A stretch of DNA of 64,000 nt. Source: a virus. The position numbers were made by a program, and so were the translations under genes. Location: the IMG/VR virus record IMGVR_UViG_3300043411_001639, positions 62,001-126,000 of that record; one strand, given 5' to 3'. Below, in pieces: positions 25,904-34,150 of the stretch. Numbering within the stretch: position 1 is the first letter of the stretch; the number at the start of each line of letters is the position of its first letter. The notes beneath the pieces are model-generated. The model was not told the origin of the DNA and did no database searches. It saw only the letters and a list, made by a program, of their open reading frames with translations.

Positions 25904-27120
25904 CAACCAAGAAAACAGTTTTATTAAAAGGTCCATTGTTAACAAAGAGTGGATACGGAGTTCATGCAAGACAGATAGCTAGTTGGTTGCTTGGTCATCA
26001 AGATAGTTTTGATATTACAACTCAGATACTTCCTTGGGGAACAACTCCTTGGATTCTTGATCCCAATGAACAAATAGGACTCACAGGTTTTTGTGTTGGT
26101 CAACTAATTCAAGCAGCAAATAACAAGAAACAGTTCTATGATATTTCAATCCAGATACAACTCCCTAATGAATGGGAACCATTCGCTGCTGGATATAATG
26201 TTGGAGTAACTGCTGGAGTTGAAACAACAACCTGTAACCCTGCCTGGATTACTAAAATTAACCAAATGGATCTTGTTATAGTTCCTTCGGAATTTACCAA
26301 ACAAACATTTCTTGATACAGGGAAAGTAACAACTCCTATCCACGTAATAGGAGAATCCTATCCAGATTGTTTTGACGTTGAATGTTATAAAACAAAACTT
26401 GGATATAAACTAGATGAACTTGAAACAGATTTTAATTTTCTAGCAGTAGGGCTACTAACTGGAAACAATCCTGAAAATGATAGAAAAAACATTCAATATC
26501 TTTTGAAATGGTTCTCAGAAACATTTAAAGGAGTGAGTTCCAAGGTGGGATTAATAGTTAAAACTTCTGCTGGAAGACTAACTCACCTTGATAGAACCAT
26601 GGTACATAATGTCTTGAATAAAACTCTGATTGAAAACAAGCTGGTAGAACCAGGAGTAGTTGGACCTAAGTTTTACTTTCTTCACGGAGATCTAACTGAT
26701 CTAGAGATGAAAGAACTTTATTCTCATTATAAAGTAAAAGCACTTATCAACTGTTCAAAAGGTGAAGGTTTTGGTTTGCCTGTTCTTGAAGCAGCAGCTT
26801 CAAGACTTCCAGTATTAGCAACAAACTGGAGTGGTTATCTTGATTTTCTTAACAAAGGAAAGTTTATTAAGTTTGATTATAAACTTGATGGTATTCATCC
26901 TTCAAGAATTGATGGTGAGATATTTGTTGAAGGAGCTAAGTGGGCCAATCCAATTGATGAAGATGTAAAGAAAAAACTTTTGAAGTTCTATAATCAACCT
27001 GAGATTCCTCAACAATGGGCTAAAGAACTTCAAAAAACTATTCAATCCGAATACTCATCAAAAGCTGTTAGAAAACTCTATGACAATCTTTTATTAGACT
27101 TGTTTAACGGAGTAAATTAA
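25900..27120 (+). CDS. Glycosyltransferase family 4 (GT-B, retaining)
   Basis: The 406-residue protein has the N-lobe start LLKGPLLTKSGYGVHARQIA and the C-lobe motif NCSKGEGFGLPVLEAAASRL, holding E-x7-E. LPVLATNWSGYLDFL follows. It is similar in layout to the preceding GT4 but clearly diverged. It ends the continuous glycan block two bases before a small membrane protein gene. Confidence 0.9.
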   Translation: MTTKKTVLLKGPLLTKSGYGVHARQIASWLLGHQDSFDITTQILPWGTTPWILDPNEQIGLTGFCVGQLIQAANNKKQFYDISIQIQLPNEWEPFAAGYNVGVTAGVETTTCNPAWITKINQMDLVIVPSEFTKQTFLDTGKVTTPIHVIGESYPDCFDVECYKTKLGYKLDELETDFNFLAVGLLTGNNPENDRKNIQYLLKWFSETFKGVSSKVGLIVKTSAGRLTHLDRTMVHNVLNKTLIENKLVEPGVVGPKFYFLHGDLTDLEMKELYSHYKVKALINCSKGEGFGLPVLEAAASRLPVLATNWSGYLDFLNKGKFIKFDYKLDGIHPSRIDGEIFVEGAKWANPIDEDVKKKLLKFYNQPEIPQQWAKELQKTIQSEYSSKAVRKLYDNLLLDLFNGVN

Positions 27121-27122
27121 CC

Positions 27123-27449
27123 ATGTTAGGTTGGTCATTGTTTGTAGTTGTTCTTGGTTTGTTGATTGCTTCACTCATCTATCTCTATAGATTTTCTATG
27201 ATTATTCTTGAACAAGAGAGGATCTATGAGAGCGCAATAAAAGCTTTGGATGAACTAGAAAATAAATTCAGTGAGTTTGAATCAATGCCTGTCTATTTTG
27301 ATAATCCTAGTTCAAGAGAGATGTTCCTTGAATTTAAAAACAACATATTATTATCAAGGAATAAAATCTTAGAATTGATAGACCGTCTATTACTTTTCAG
27401 TAAGAAAAAATATATCATAATAGAAGAGACAGAAGAAAACGAAACATGA
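27123..27449 (+). CDS. Small membrane protein with coiled-coil tail
   Basis: Residues 4-26 form one transmembrane helix (SLFVVVLGLLIASLIYLYRF), followed by a charged helical region to residue 95 and a Glu-rich end. Most of the protein would face the cytoplasm or periplasm as a coiled coil. It is coupled to the sigma-like gene by an ATGA overlap. Similar small membrane proteins occur next to late-sigma genes in T4-like marine phages as I recall them; no function is known. Confidence 0.65.
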   Translation: MLGWSLFVVVLGLLIASLIYLYRFSMIILEQERIYESAIKALDELENKFSEFESMPVYFDNPSSREMFLEFKNNILLSRNKILELIDRLLLFSKKKYIIIEETEENET

Positions 27450-28243
27450 AAAAAGATTTTGATGAATCAGAAATTAACCCTAACAACATAGAAGAAACTA
27501 TTCTAAGTTTCACAGGCAAAAAAAGAATGGTTCCAAGAAAGAAGATTGTTAGGAGAAATCCATCAGATACTTCCCCTAAGAAAAACTATTTTGATGAAAC
27601 CACACAGGACGCAATTGTAAGATTCCAGAAAGAATCTTCAATCCCTATCAAAAATCTCATCTATGAAAAAGAGATATCTCCAGCTTTTAATACACTTGTT
27701 GAAAATCTGATCAATGTTTACAAGTTTCAAGTAACCCAAGAAGATAAAACAGAACTAAGAAAAGAAGTAGTACATTTTTTATTTACTGTTTTACAAAAAT
27801 TTGATGCTGACAAAGGCTCAAAAGCTTTTTCGTATTTTAACGTTGTTGCTATGAACAAACTTACAATTCTATCAAAACAGAGTTCTAAGAACAATCAAAC
27901 ATTTGTTTCAATTGACAATAGAGAAGCTCTTAATTTGCATGAACAAGAAATGATTGAGATGCCCCCGGAAAACCTGTTTACTCCAGAAGAGTATAGAGAG
28001 AACATCCTGAAAATCTTAACAGAGTTGAAAACCAGAACTAAAAACGCTAATGAAACTGTATGTATTGAAGCTATATTTACTCTGATTGAAAACATTGAAA
28101 AAGTTGAGATTGTAAACAAAAGAGCAGTTCTTGCTTATCTCAGAGACATTACAGGATTTAAACCCAAACAACTTTCAGTCTATATGAGTCAATTAAAAAA
28201 GAACTACAAACTTGTTAGAAAAGAAGGTCTATTTTTTCTATGA
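27446..28243 (+). CDS. Putative late sigma factor (T4 gp55-like)
   Basis: Residues 118-142 (KFDADKGSKAFSYFNVVA and following) match the sigma region-2 core as seen in T4 gp55 and cyanophage homologues: an aromatic/acidic start, KAFSYF and a helix. A basic N-terminal tail and a C-terminal segment with KPKQLSVYMSQL, possibly a promoter- or clamp-contacting helix, flank it. The length (265) exceeds gp55 (185). The neighbouring baseplate genes suit late control. The match rests on one motif. Confidence 0.6.
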   Translation: MKKDFDESEINPNNIEETILSFTGKKRMVPRKKIVRRNPSDTSPKKNYFDETTQDAIVRFQKESSIPIKNLIYEKEISPAFNTLVENLINVYKFQVTQEDKTELRKEVVHFLFTVLQKFDADKGSKAFSYFNVVAMNKLTILSKQSSKNNQTFVSIDNREALNLHEQEMIEMPPENLFTPEEYRENILKILTELKTRTKNANETVCIEAIFTLIENIEKVEIVNKRAVLAYLRDITGFKPKQLSVYMSQLKKNYKLVRKEGLFFL

Positions 28244-28695
28244 ACAATCTTGGTGACCTTGAACAACTAGATAAATTCCAACCTTTAACAAAACTAGCTC
28301 TTGAAACAGAAGTTGAAAAACAAACCAGAGAGTTTCAAGAACTTCTAGTTGAACTTTCAAACGTAGATATTAAACTAAAAGTTATCTGGACTCAAATATA
28401 TAACAATGCTCTGTTTGATAGAAAAAATGCTTATTTAGCATTCATAGACCTATATGCTAAGGTTCATGGTATTGAAGAAAAACATGCACTTCACGCTCAG
28501 AACGTTGTTAAATACCTAGAAAGAATGGAAAAATCTAACGAGCAACTAGTCAAGGTAGCAAAACTAATTCAAGAAGCTATTAGAGATAAACCCGAAGAAC
28601 CAGAAGAAAGCGAAAGTGGTTTTAAAGCCAACAAACCTTCTAATAATCCAAGAAATATATTTCAACAACTAAAACAAAAACAAAACAATGAGTAG
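28240..28695 (+). CDS. Helical acidic protein, unknown function
   Basis: The 151-residue protein is largely helical with a Glu/Pro/Ser-rich tail (KPEEPEESESG) and a Gln-rich end. It sits between the sigma-like factor and the gp5-like hub gene and overlaps both. A transcription co-activator of the gp33 kind or a small virion protein would fit the position. I see no motif that decides between them. Confidence 0.6.
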   Translation: MNNLGDLEQLDKFQPLTKLALETEVEKQTREFQELLVELSNVDIKLKVIWTQIYNNALFDRKNAYLAFIDLYAKVHGIEEKHALHAQNVVKYLERMEKSNEQLVKVAKLIQEAIRDKPEEPEESESGFKANKPSNNPRNIFQQLKQKQNNE

Positions 28696-30253
28696 TAATG
28701 TTTCAAGAAGAATAATAGGGGGAGTAGGTTCAAACCATGTTGATACTCAACAAGGAATTAGAGATGGTAATGCTCCTAGTTTACACAATGTAGTTGTAGT
28801 AGATGTTATTTGTGATCCAGAAACTTACACAGAAGCAGAAAAAACAGACCTAAAACAAAAACTTAACAATCCAGAGTTTGTTGATCTAATGCCAGAAAAC
28901 AGCATAGTTGGGAGGGTGATCAACGATGGACATGACCTTACAAATTCAAAACCAAGTTTGTTCTATCCTTTTTTTAGTTCTCATTTTGCTTTACCTGTTA
29001 GACCTGGAGAACAAGTATCTGTAATCTATGATGATTTTCAACAACATGGTTTAAATCTTGGTAGATGGCTAACAAGAGTAAGAGAGAATGAGTTTGTTGA
29101 AGATCCAAACTATACTCATGGGGATAGAAAATATGATCCAGAGTTGTTAGCTCCTGGTCAAAGAACTAGTCAACAAGCAGCGGGACCTCCCTCTTCTCCT
29201 AATCCTCCAGGTTTTCCAAACGGAACAGGTGTTCAGGGAGGTTATACTCTTAGTCAAGAAGGAAATCAGAATCCCTATAATAAAATACTGGAGAGTTCTA
29301 GAATAAGAAATCTTGTTACTTTTGAGCCTGTTCCACGTTGGGTTAAAAGACCACAAGAGTTTGTTTTACAAGGCACGAATAACACTCTTCTGGTTTTAGG
29401 AGAAGATCGTACAGGACCAGCTATAAGAGTTTCAGGAAGTGAACAACAAGACAGAAATAGTTTTGCAGGAACTATAGATGTTGTTTGTGGAAGAGGAAGA
29501 AACAACTTGCCTTATTCAGAATCAACAGTTCCTTCTGGTAATGACACTGCCCCTGTTGTAGTAACAAACACTAGAAGAAAACTTGAAACAGACAAAACTC
29601 CTAGAAAGAGAAATAGATCAAGAAATCCCAAAGAAGGCCAACCGGATTTTACTAAAGATGCTGCCCGTATCTATGTTTCTATGAACACACTAGGAGACAG
29701 AAACTTTGGTTTAGTTAGAGATTTCTACCCGACCAACGTTCTAAAACCCGACCAACTTCCAGCTAACAACACTGGTATTGGAAATTCATATGTTATACAA
29801 AAAGCTGATAATATTAGGATAATAGGAAGAAAAGAAACTACTCCCACTATCAACGGTTCAATTTTGATTCTTAAAGAAGGAACTAAAGATGAAGACCTTA
29901 GTTATATTTTTCTTGACAGAACAGGCAAGATTCAATTAGAAGGATCAGAGATATTTCTTGGTCAGAGTACCGAAAAAACAGATCCTTATATTAAATTTTC
30001 TGTCTATAAAGAACATATCAGAGAGTTGAAAACTCAGATTAAAACATTGGCAGATCAAGTGCAAGCTATAACAATCGCTTATAATGCTGCTTTTCAACTT
30101 TCTATTGCTATTCCTTTAATTCCTATAGCTACACTTGTTGCAGTAGGTCCTACTGTTCAAACCCAAACAACAACAGTTGTAACAGCAGTCAAAACAGCGG
30201 TTGATACAATTAATGCTGATGATGCTAAAAGTGAAAAGATTTTTGGAGAATAA
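28688..30253 (+). CDS. Baseplate hub/spike-like OB-fold protein (gp5-like)
   Basis: Residues 55-140 look like the gp5/VgrG-type OB fold: NSIVGRVIND, SHFALPVRPGEQVSVIYDD and GRWLTRVRE. A Pro/Gly-rich linker (160-200) and a beta-rich middle with repeated short strands follow. The C-terminus (430-521) is helical and hydrophobic. No lysozyme domain is present between the OB fold and the rest, unlike T4 gp5. The gene is followed by a small gene and the gp25-like gene, which supports a hub or spike role. Confidence 0.65.
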   Translation: MSSNVSRRIIGGVGSNHVDTQQGIRDGNAPSLHNVVVVDVICDPETYTEAEKTDLKQKLNNPEFVDLMPENSIVGRVINDGHDLTNSKPSLFYPFFSSHFALPVRPGEQVSVIYDDFQQHGLNLGRWLTRVRENEFVEDPNYTHGDRKYDPELLAPGQRTSQQAAGPPSSPNPPGFPNGTGVQGGYTLSQEGNQNPYNKILESSRIRNLVTFEPVPRWVKRPQEFVLQGTNNTLLVLGEDRTGPAIRVSGSEQQDRNSFAGTIDVVCGRGRNNLPYSESTVPSGNDTAPVVVTNTRRKLETDKTPRKRNRSRNPKEGQPDFTKDAARIYVSMNTLGDRNFGLVRDFYPTNVLKPDQLPANNTGIGNSYVIQKADNIRIIGRKETTPTINGSILILKEGTKDEDLSYIFLDRTGKIQLEGSEIFLGQSTEKTDPYIKFSVYKEHIRELKTQIKTLADQVQAITIAYNAAFQLSIAIPLIPIATLVAVGPTVQTQTTTVVTAVKTAVDTINADDAKSEKIFGE

Positions 30254-30262
30254 TAAATACAA

Positions 30263-30508
30263 ATGCTAGAAGAACAACTTAAAAGAAACATAGAGAGTGC
30301 GTTAGAACTTCAAGGAGCTACAACAGCGGAAGGTGGTCAAACAGCTAAACAACAAATTGTAAATAACCTAGCTAGGGCTATTGAAGTTTATACAAAAGCA
30401 AAACTACAAGAAATGAAAGTTGCTCTTGTAACTCCTGGTGCTTTTCAAGGAGTTGGTACTGGAACTGTTATTATTACAGCAGTTAGTTTGAATACTTATA
30501 ACCCATGA
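30263..30508 (+). CDS. Small baseplate-associated hypothetical protein
   Basis: The 81-residue protein has an N-terminal helix with TAKQQIVNNLARAIEVYTK and a C-terminal beta part (GVGTGTVIITAVS). Small proteins of this layout commonly lie between spike and gp25-like genes in large myophages. It overlaps the gp25-like gene by four bases. The exact role is unknown. Confidence 0.6.
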   Translation: MLEEQLKRNIESALELQGATTAEGGQTAKQQIVNNLARAIEVYTKAKLQEMKVALVTPGAFQGVGTGTVIITAVSLNTYNP

Positions 30509-30987
30509 CCACAGAGAGTTTTATATCATTTAAAAACGTAGGATTTCGTCAGTTTGAACAACGTTACCTCTCTCCAGTTTCTCAGAGTGTTACTCCAATA
30601 GGAATTAAAACTCCTGTTTCTTTTGGAAACAGTTCAGAGGGTTTATTTTCTATGAACTATACTCTTGAAGATCAGATAAATGATAACCTAAAATCTCTGA
30701 TTAAAACAAATCATGGTGAACGAGTTGTGTTATACGACTACGGTGCTAACTTACAACCTTTAGCAACTGAATATTCAAACAAAGAAAACTACACAACAGA
30801 TGCTATGGAAAGAATTAATACTTGTGTTACCAAATATATGCCTTTTGTTCAACTTGAAGGATTTAGAGCAGAACCAAGATATAATGACAATCAATATGTT
30901 GGAGTAATTGACAACTACTTAGTTTATTCTGTTTCCAGAGTGAATATTAACTCAAAAACTCTAGTTGTTAGAATTTTTGCTATTTAA
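30505..30987 (+). CDS. Baseplate wedge protein, gp25/GpW-like
   Basis: The 160-residue protein has the gp25 core: an N-terminal helix/strand region, EDQINDNLKSLIKTNHGERV with the conserved G-E-R (71-73), then VLYDYGANL. The usual C-terminal VVRIFAI strand closes it. gp25 joins the wedge to sheath initiation in contractile tails and is a good marker of a myovirus. It is somewhat longer than T4 gp25 (132). Confidence 0.88.
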   Translation: MTTESFISFKNVGFRQFEQRYLSPVSQSVTPIGIKTPVSFGNSSEGLFSMNYTLEDQINDNLKSLIKTNHGERVVLYDYGANLQPLATEYSNKENYTTDAMERINTCVTKYMPFVQLEGFRAEPRYNDNQYVGVIDNYLVYSVSRVNINSKTLVVRIFAI

Positions 30988-31004
30988 AGTTTATACTCAA
31001 AGAT

Positions 31005-31103
31005 ATGGCTAGAAGAAAAAAAAGAAGTCACTACAAAACAGGTGTTCATATCAGTAGCAAGTGTACTTCTGGTAAGATAAAATATAGAAGCGGGTGGGAA
31101 TAA
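31005..31103 (+). pseudogene. Truncated duplicate of the gp4-like gene head
   Basis: ATG 31005 opens a 32-codon frame ending at TAA 31101. Its product ends in SSKCTSGKIKYRSGWE, which is identical over 16 residues to the N-terminus encoded at 31249. The two differ at many third codon positions. It is therefore a second, diverged copy of the start of the head-completion nuclease gene, cut off where the endonuclease remnant begins. Confidence 0.85.
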
Positions 31104-31276
31104 CGGATCTGGTTGGGAAAATTTTTATAGATCATAATCATTTCAATAATCAACGAAGAGGTTTGTTGTGCAGGCAGTGTAATACTGCACTTGGAATGCT
31201 AAAAGAAAATGTTAACACAATAGAAAAAATGAAAGAATATATTTTAAAATGGCAAAAAGAAGAAAACATTACATAA
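31094..31276 (+). pseudogene. Endonuclease VII-type HNH remnant (C-terminal half)
   Basis: From GTG 31094 the frame encodes IFIDHNHFNNQRRGLLCRQC followed by NTALGMLKEN and a closing helix. This is the second half of the recombination endonuclease VII/HNH fold: DH-x-H, then RGLLC-x-x-CN. The N-terminal CxxC zinc pair and any proper start are missing; an in-frame TAG lies just upstream at 31085. It overlaps the restored gp4-like start by 28 bases. It is most likely the relic of a free-standing homing endonuclease. Confidence 0.75.
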
Positions 31277-31657
31277 CTGGTACTCATGTTTCTAGCAAAT
31301 GTACCTCTGGTAAGATAAAATACCGTAGCGGTTGGGAGAGACAGGTAATTTTTTTTTTTAGATAATAATCCCCTAGTAGCTTCATATGGTTATGAATGTT
31401 TAAAAATTCCTTATGTAGCAAACTATAAAACAGGCAAAATTAGAATCTATTTTCCTGATTTTTTAATCACTTATACTAATGGAGAAAGAAAACTTGTTGA
31501 AGTTAAAAGAATGGACAAGATAGGAACAGCTTCTGTTATCAAGAAAAGTGCTGCCGCTAGAACTTGGTGTGATGGAAATAACGTTGTGTTTGAAATATGG
31601 TCAAATACAATTATAGAAGGAATCAGAAAGATTAATGAATCAAAGGGATTGAAATGA
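31249..31657 (+). pseudogene. Head-completion nuclease (T4 gp4-like), frameshifted at an 11-T run
   Basis: ATG 31249 encodes MAKRRKHYITGTHVSSKC and then YRSGWERQVIFF, but the frame stops at TAA 31363 after a run of 11 T (31349-31359). Reading one base later gives LDNNPLVASYGYECLKIPYV, IRIYFPDFLITY and KLVEVKR, a PD-(D/E)XK nuclease core, and ends at TGA 31655. YRSGWE and this core match T4 gp4, which finishes heads before tail joining. Ten T would make one intact 135-residue gene. The shift may be a real mutation, slippage or a homopolymer sequencing error. It overlaps the next ATG (ATGA). Confidence 0.8.
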
Positions 31658-32298
31658 CAACAAGTAAACACCAATGTTTAGGATTAGACATCTCAACTAG
31701 TGTAGTAGGTTTTTGTACTCTTGCAGGAGAAGACATTTGGGAGATAGAAGAAGATGGTGAGTTGATAGTTGAACAAGGAAGATTAGAAACTCTTGACGCT
31801 ATCAAACTTACTGGTACTAAACTAGAAAATCTCTGGCAAAAAGCTGATTATGTTAGTGACTGGTTTTTCAACTGGAGATCAAAAAATCCAGATATAGTCA
31901 TAACGAAGATATTTGTTGAAGAGAACGCTAAGAGATTTGCAGAGGGTTTTACAAGTGCTGATGTTATTTTAACTTTAGCTAAATTTAATGGTATCGTTAG
32001 TTACCTGGCACATAAAACCTTTGATGCAGAAGTTTTTAATATCAACGTAACCAAGGCAAGATCTGCTATTGGTTTTAAAAATAAACTTGATGGTGCAATA
32101 GATCCTTTAACAAAGAAAAAAATGACTGTTAAAGAAAAAGTATTTAATCATGTTATAGCACTTCATCCTGAGTTTCCTTGGAAAAAACATATAGCAAAAT
32201 CAGGTAGTCATAAAGGAAATGAAGTTTTTGATGACTGTTCAAGGGATATGTGTGATGCCTATGTTGTTTGTAAAGGTGGAATGTCTATAATTACATAA
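31654..32298 (+). CDS. RuvC-like Holliday-junction resolvase
   Basis: The 214-residue protein has an RNase H-fold nuclease layout: GLDIST with D12, IFVEEN with E89, and a C-terminal acidic set FDDCSRDMCDAY (D194, D198, D201). RuvC-like enzymes of this kind are frequent in large phages and cut branched DNA before packaging. Its place behind the gp4-like nuclease, coupled by ATGA, fits late DNA processing. Confidence 0.8.
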   Translation: MTTSKHQCLGLDISTSVVGFCTLAGEDIWEIEEDGELIVEQGRLETLDAIKLTGTKLENLWQKADYVSDWFFNWRSKNPDIVITKIFVEENAKRFAEGFTSADVILTLAKFNGIVSYLAHKTFDAEVFNINVTKARSAIGFKNKLDGAIDPLTKKKMTVKEKVFNHVIALHPEFPWKKHIAKSGSHKGNEVFDDCSRDMCDAYVVCKGGMSIIT

Positions 32299-32299
32299 C

Positions 32300-34150
32300 A
32301 TGCCTATCAATGATTCTAGAAGACAGCAAATCAGAGAAAGAAAATATCTAAACAAAGATTTTGAAGGATTCTACAACGATCTTCAAGAATATTCAAGAAC
32401 TTATTTTAATCAAGTAAATAAAGATTTGAGTGAAAACAGTGTAGGTGGAATGATGGTAGAGCTAGGAGCTTTCATAGGAGATAACCTTTCTTATTACCTT
32501 GATCATCAGTTTCAGGAACTTGACTATGAGACCATGGTTGAACCAAAGAACATTGAGAGAGAACTAAAAAACTCAGGTGTTAAAATAGTAGGTTCAAGTC
32601 CTTCTGTACTTGACATAACTTTTTATTTTAAAATTCCAAGCCTATCTGGAACAACTCCAACAACTTATGATCCAGCAGGTTTGCCTTGTGTACACATGGG
32701 AACTAAGTTTATTTCAGAATCAGGGGTTAGTTTTGAACTGATAGAAGATTTAGATTTTACAGAACTAGATTTTGCTGGAAACTATAAGTTTGATATTCTG
32801 ATAGGAGAACAAGATCCTTCAACAAACAGACCTCTAAATTGGTTGATTTCAAGAACAGGAATAGCGGTATCAGGCCAGAGAGAAACAGAAAGTTTCTCTC
32901 TTGGTAGTTTTGAAGCTTTTAAACGAATAACTCTTTCTAAAGAAAATATAACAGAGGTTGTTTCGGTGTTTGATTCTGAAGGAAATGAATATTATCAGGT
33001 AGAAAACCTGACACATGCAAGTGTCTTTAAAAAGATAAGAAATATTAAACAAGACCAAGATGTGGTACCACACCATCTTGAAATAATTCCAGCACCTTAT
33101 AGATTCACAGAAGAAACAAGTCTTAATACAAGACTTACAACTTTGGTTTTTGGAGGAGGGAGTGCGGATAGGTATGAAACAGAAGATGATGATATCATTC
33201 CAGATCCAAGTGAATATGCTCTTCCACTTTATGGTAAAAATACTGTTTCAAGATTTAGTATTAATCCTTCAAATCTATTAACAACTACAACTTTAGGGAT
33301 ATTAACTCCTAACACCACATTAACCATTGATTATAGATATGGTGGTGGTTTATCTCATAATATTGAGAAAGAAACTATAAAATCAATTACTGATCTAAGA
33401 ATAACATTTCCAAACAACCCTAGTCCTACTATTTCAGCTCTGGTAGTGCAATCAGCAGATGCTAACAACCTAAAAAGAGCTTCAGGCGGAGAAGATCCTT
33501 TAACTTTAGAAGAACTGAAACAGAAGATTCCTTCTGAAAGAGCAGCACAATCTAGAATAGTAGAACAAAGAGATCTTCTAGCAAGGATCTATAAAATGCC
33601 CACTACTTTTGGGCGTGTATTTTCAGCTAGTGCTTGGCCCAACTTAAATAATCCTCTTGCTACAAGTTTGTTTGTAATTTGTAGAGATAGTAATAAAAAC
33701 TATATTCAAGCGCCAGATACTCTGAAGAAAAATCTTGCTTTATATCTTAATGAATATAGATTAACAAATGATTCAATTGATATTTTAGATGCTCAGGTAA
33801 TAAACTTACAACTAAGATTTATAGTTAATTTAAGTCAAGGGTCAAACAAACAGTTAGTTTTGCAAACTATCATTCAAAAACTAAAGAAATATTTCTCTTC
33901 TGGAAACTTCAAGATTGATTATCCAATCTCTATGGATGATGTAAGAAACCTTATTTATAACACTCAACATGTTGAATCAGTTGAGCAAATCATGTTTACT
34001 AACATAACAGGAATTAATGGAGAACTAGAATATAGTTCAAATTATTTTGATCCTTCTGCCAATACCAAAAGAGGTTTGTTATATCCCCCTCAAGGTGGAG
34101 TGTTTGAAATAAAATATAAAGATATAGATATCATAGGAACACCTGTATGA
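32300..34150 (+). CDS. Baseplate wedge protein, gp6/gpJ-like
   Basis: The N-terminus follows T4 gp6: FEGFYNDLQEYSRTYF, SENSVGGMMVELGAFIGDNL and YYLDHQFQE. The later RAAQSRIVEQRDLLARIYKM segment and the C-terminal domain, with two alpha/beta repeats (430-600), agree with gp6/baseplate J proteins. At 616 residues it is close to T4 gp6 (660). It forms the wedge ring of a contractile baseplate. Confidence 0.88.
   Translation: MPINDSRRQQIRERKYLNKDFEGFYNDLQEYSRTYFNQVNKDLSENSVGGMMVELGAFIGDNLSYYLDHQFQELDYETMVEPKNIERELKNSGVKIVGSSPSVLDITFYFKIPSLSGTTPTTYDPAGLPCVHMGTKFISESGVSFELIEDLDFTELDFAGNYKFDILIGEQDPSTNRPLNWLISRTGIAVSGQRETESFSLGSFEAFKRITLSKENITEVVSVFDSEGNEYYQVENLTHASVFKKIRNIKQDQDVVPHHLEIIPAPYRFTEETSLNTRLTTLVFGGGSADRYETEDDDIIPDPSEYALPLYGKNTVSRFSINPSNLLTTTTLGILTPNTTLTIDYRYGGGLSHNIEKETIKSITDLRITFPNNPSPTISALVVQSADANNLKRASGGEDPLTLEELKQKIPSERAAQSRIVEQRDLLARIYKMPTTFGRVFSASAWPNLNNPLATSLFVICRDSNKNYIQAPDTLKKNLALYLNEYRLTNDSIDILDAQVINLQLRFIVNLSQGSNKQLVLQTIIQKLKKYFSSGNFKIDYPISMDDVRNLIYNTQHVESVEQIMFTNITGINGELEYSSNYFDPSANTKRGLLYPPQGGVFEIKYKDIDIIGTPV

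Larger units (their letters stand above)
31005..31338 (+). repeat. Direct duplication of a gene 5' end flanking an endonuclease remnant
   Basis: Copies at 31005-31100 and 31249-31338 encode almost the same 30-residue segment. Bases between them encode the C-terminal half of an endonuclease VII-type HNH protein. Synonymous differences between the copies argue against a recent tandem duplication. They favour import of one copy together with the endonuclease from a related phage. Confidence 0.8.

Noticed and set aside
11680-27120. Bacterial O-antigen locus or chromosome segment
   Set aside because: No flippase, polymerase or polysaccharide export genes are present, and phage tail and terminase genes lie on the same contiguous compact strand.
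31005-31276. Group I intron or split gene in the gp4-like locus
   Set aside because: The downstream copy has its own ATG and complete N-terminus, so copy 1 is a duplicate and not a 5' exon that could be spliced to the rest.
31349-31359. T-run as a transcription terminator
   Set aside because: No stable GC-rich stem precedes it, and it lies within a conserved coding segment.
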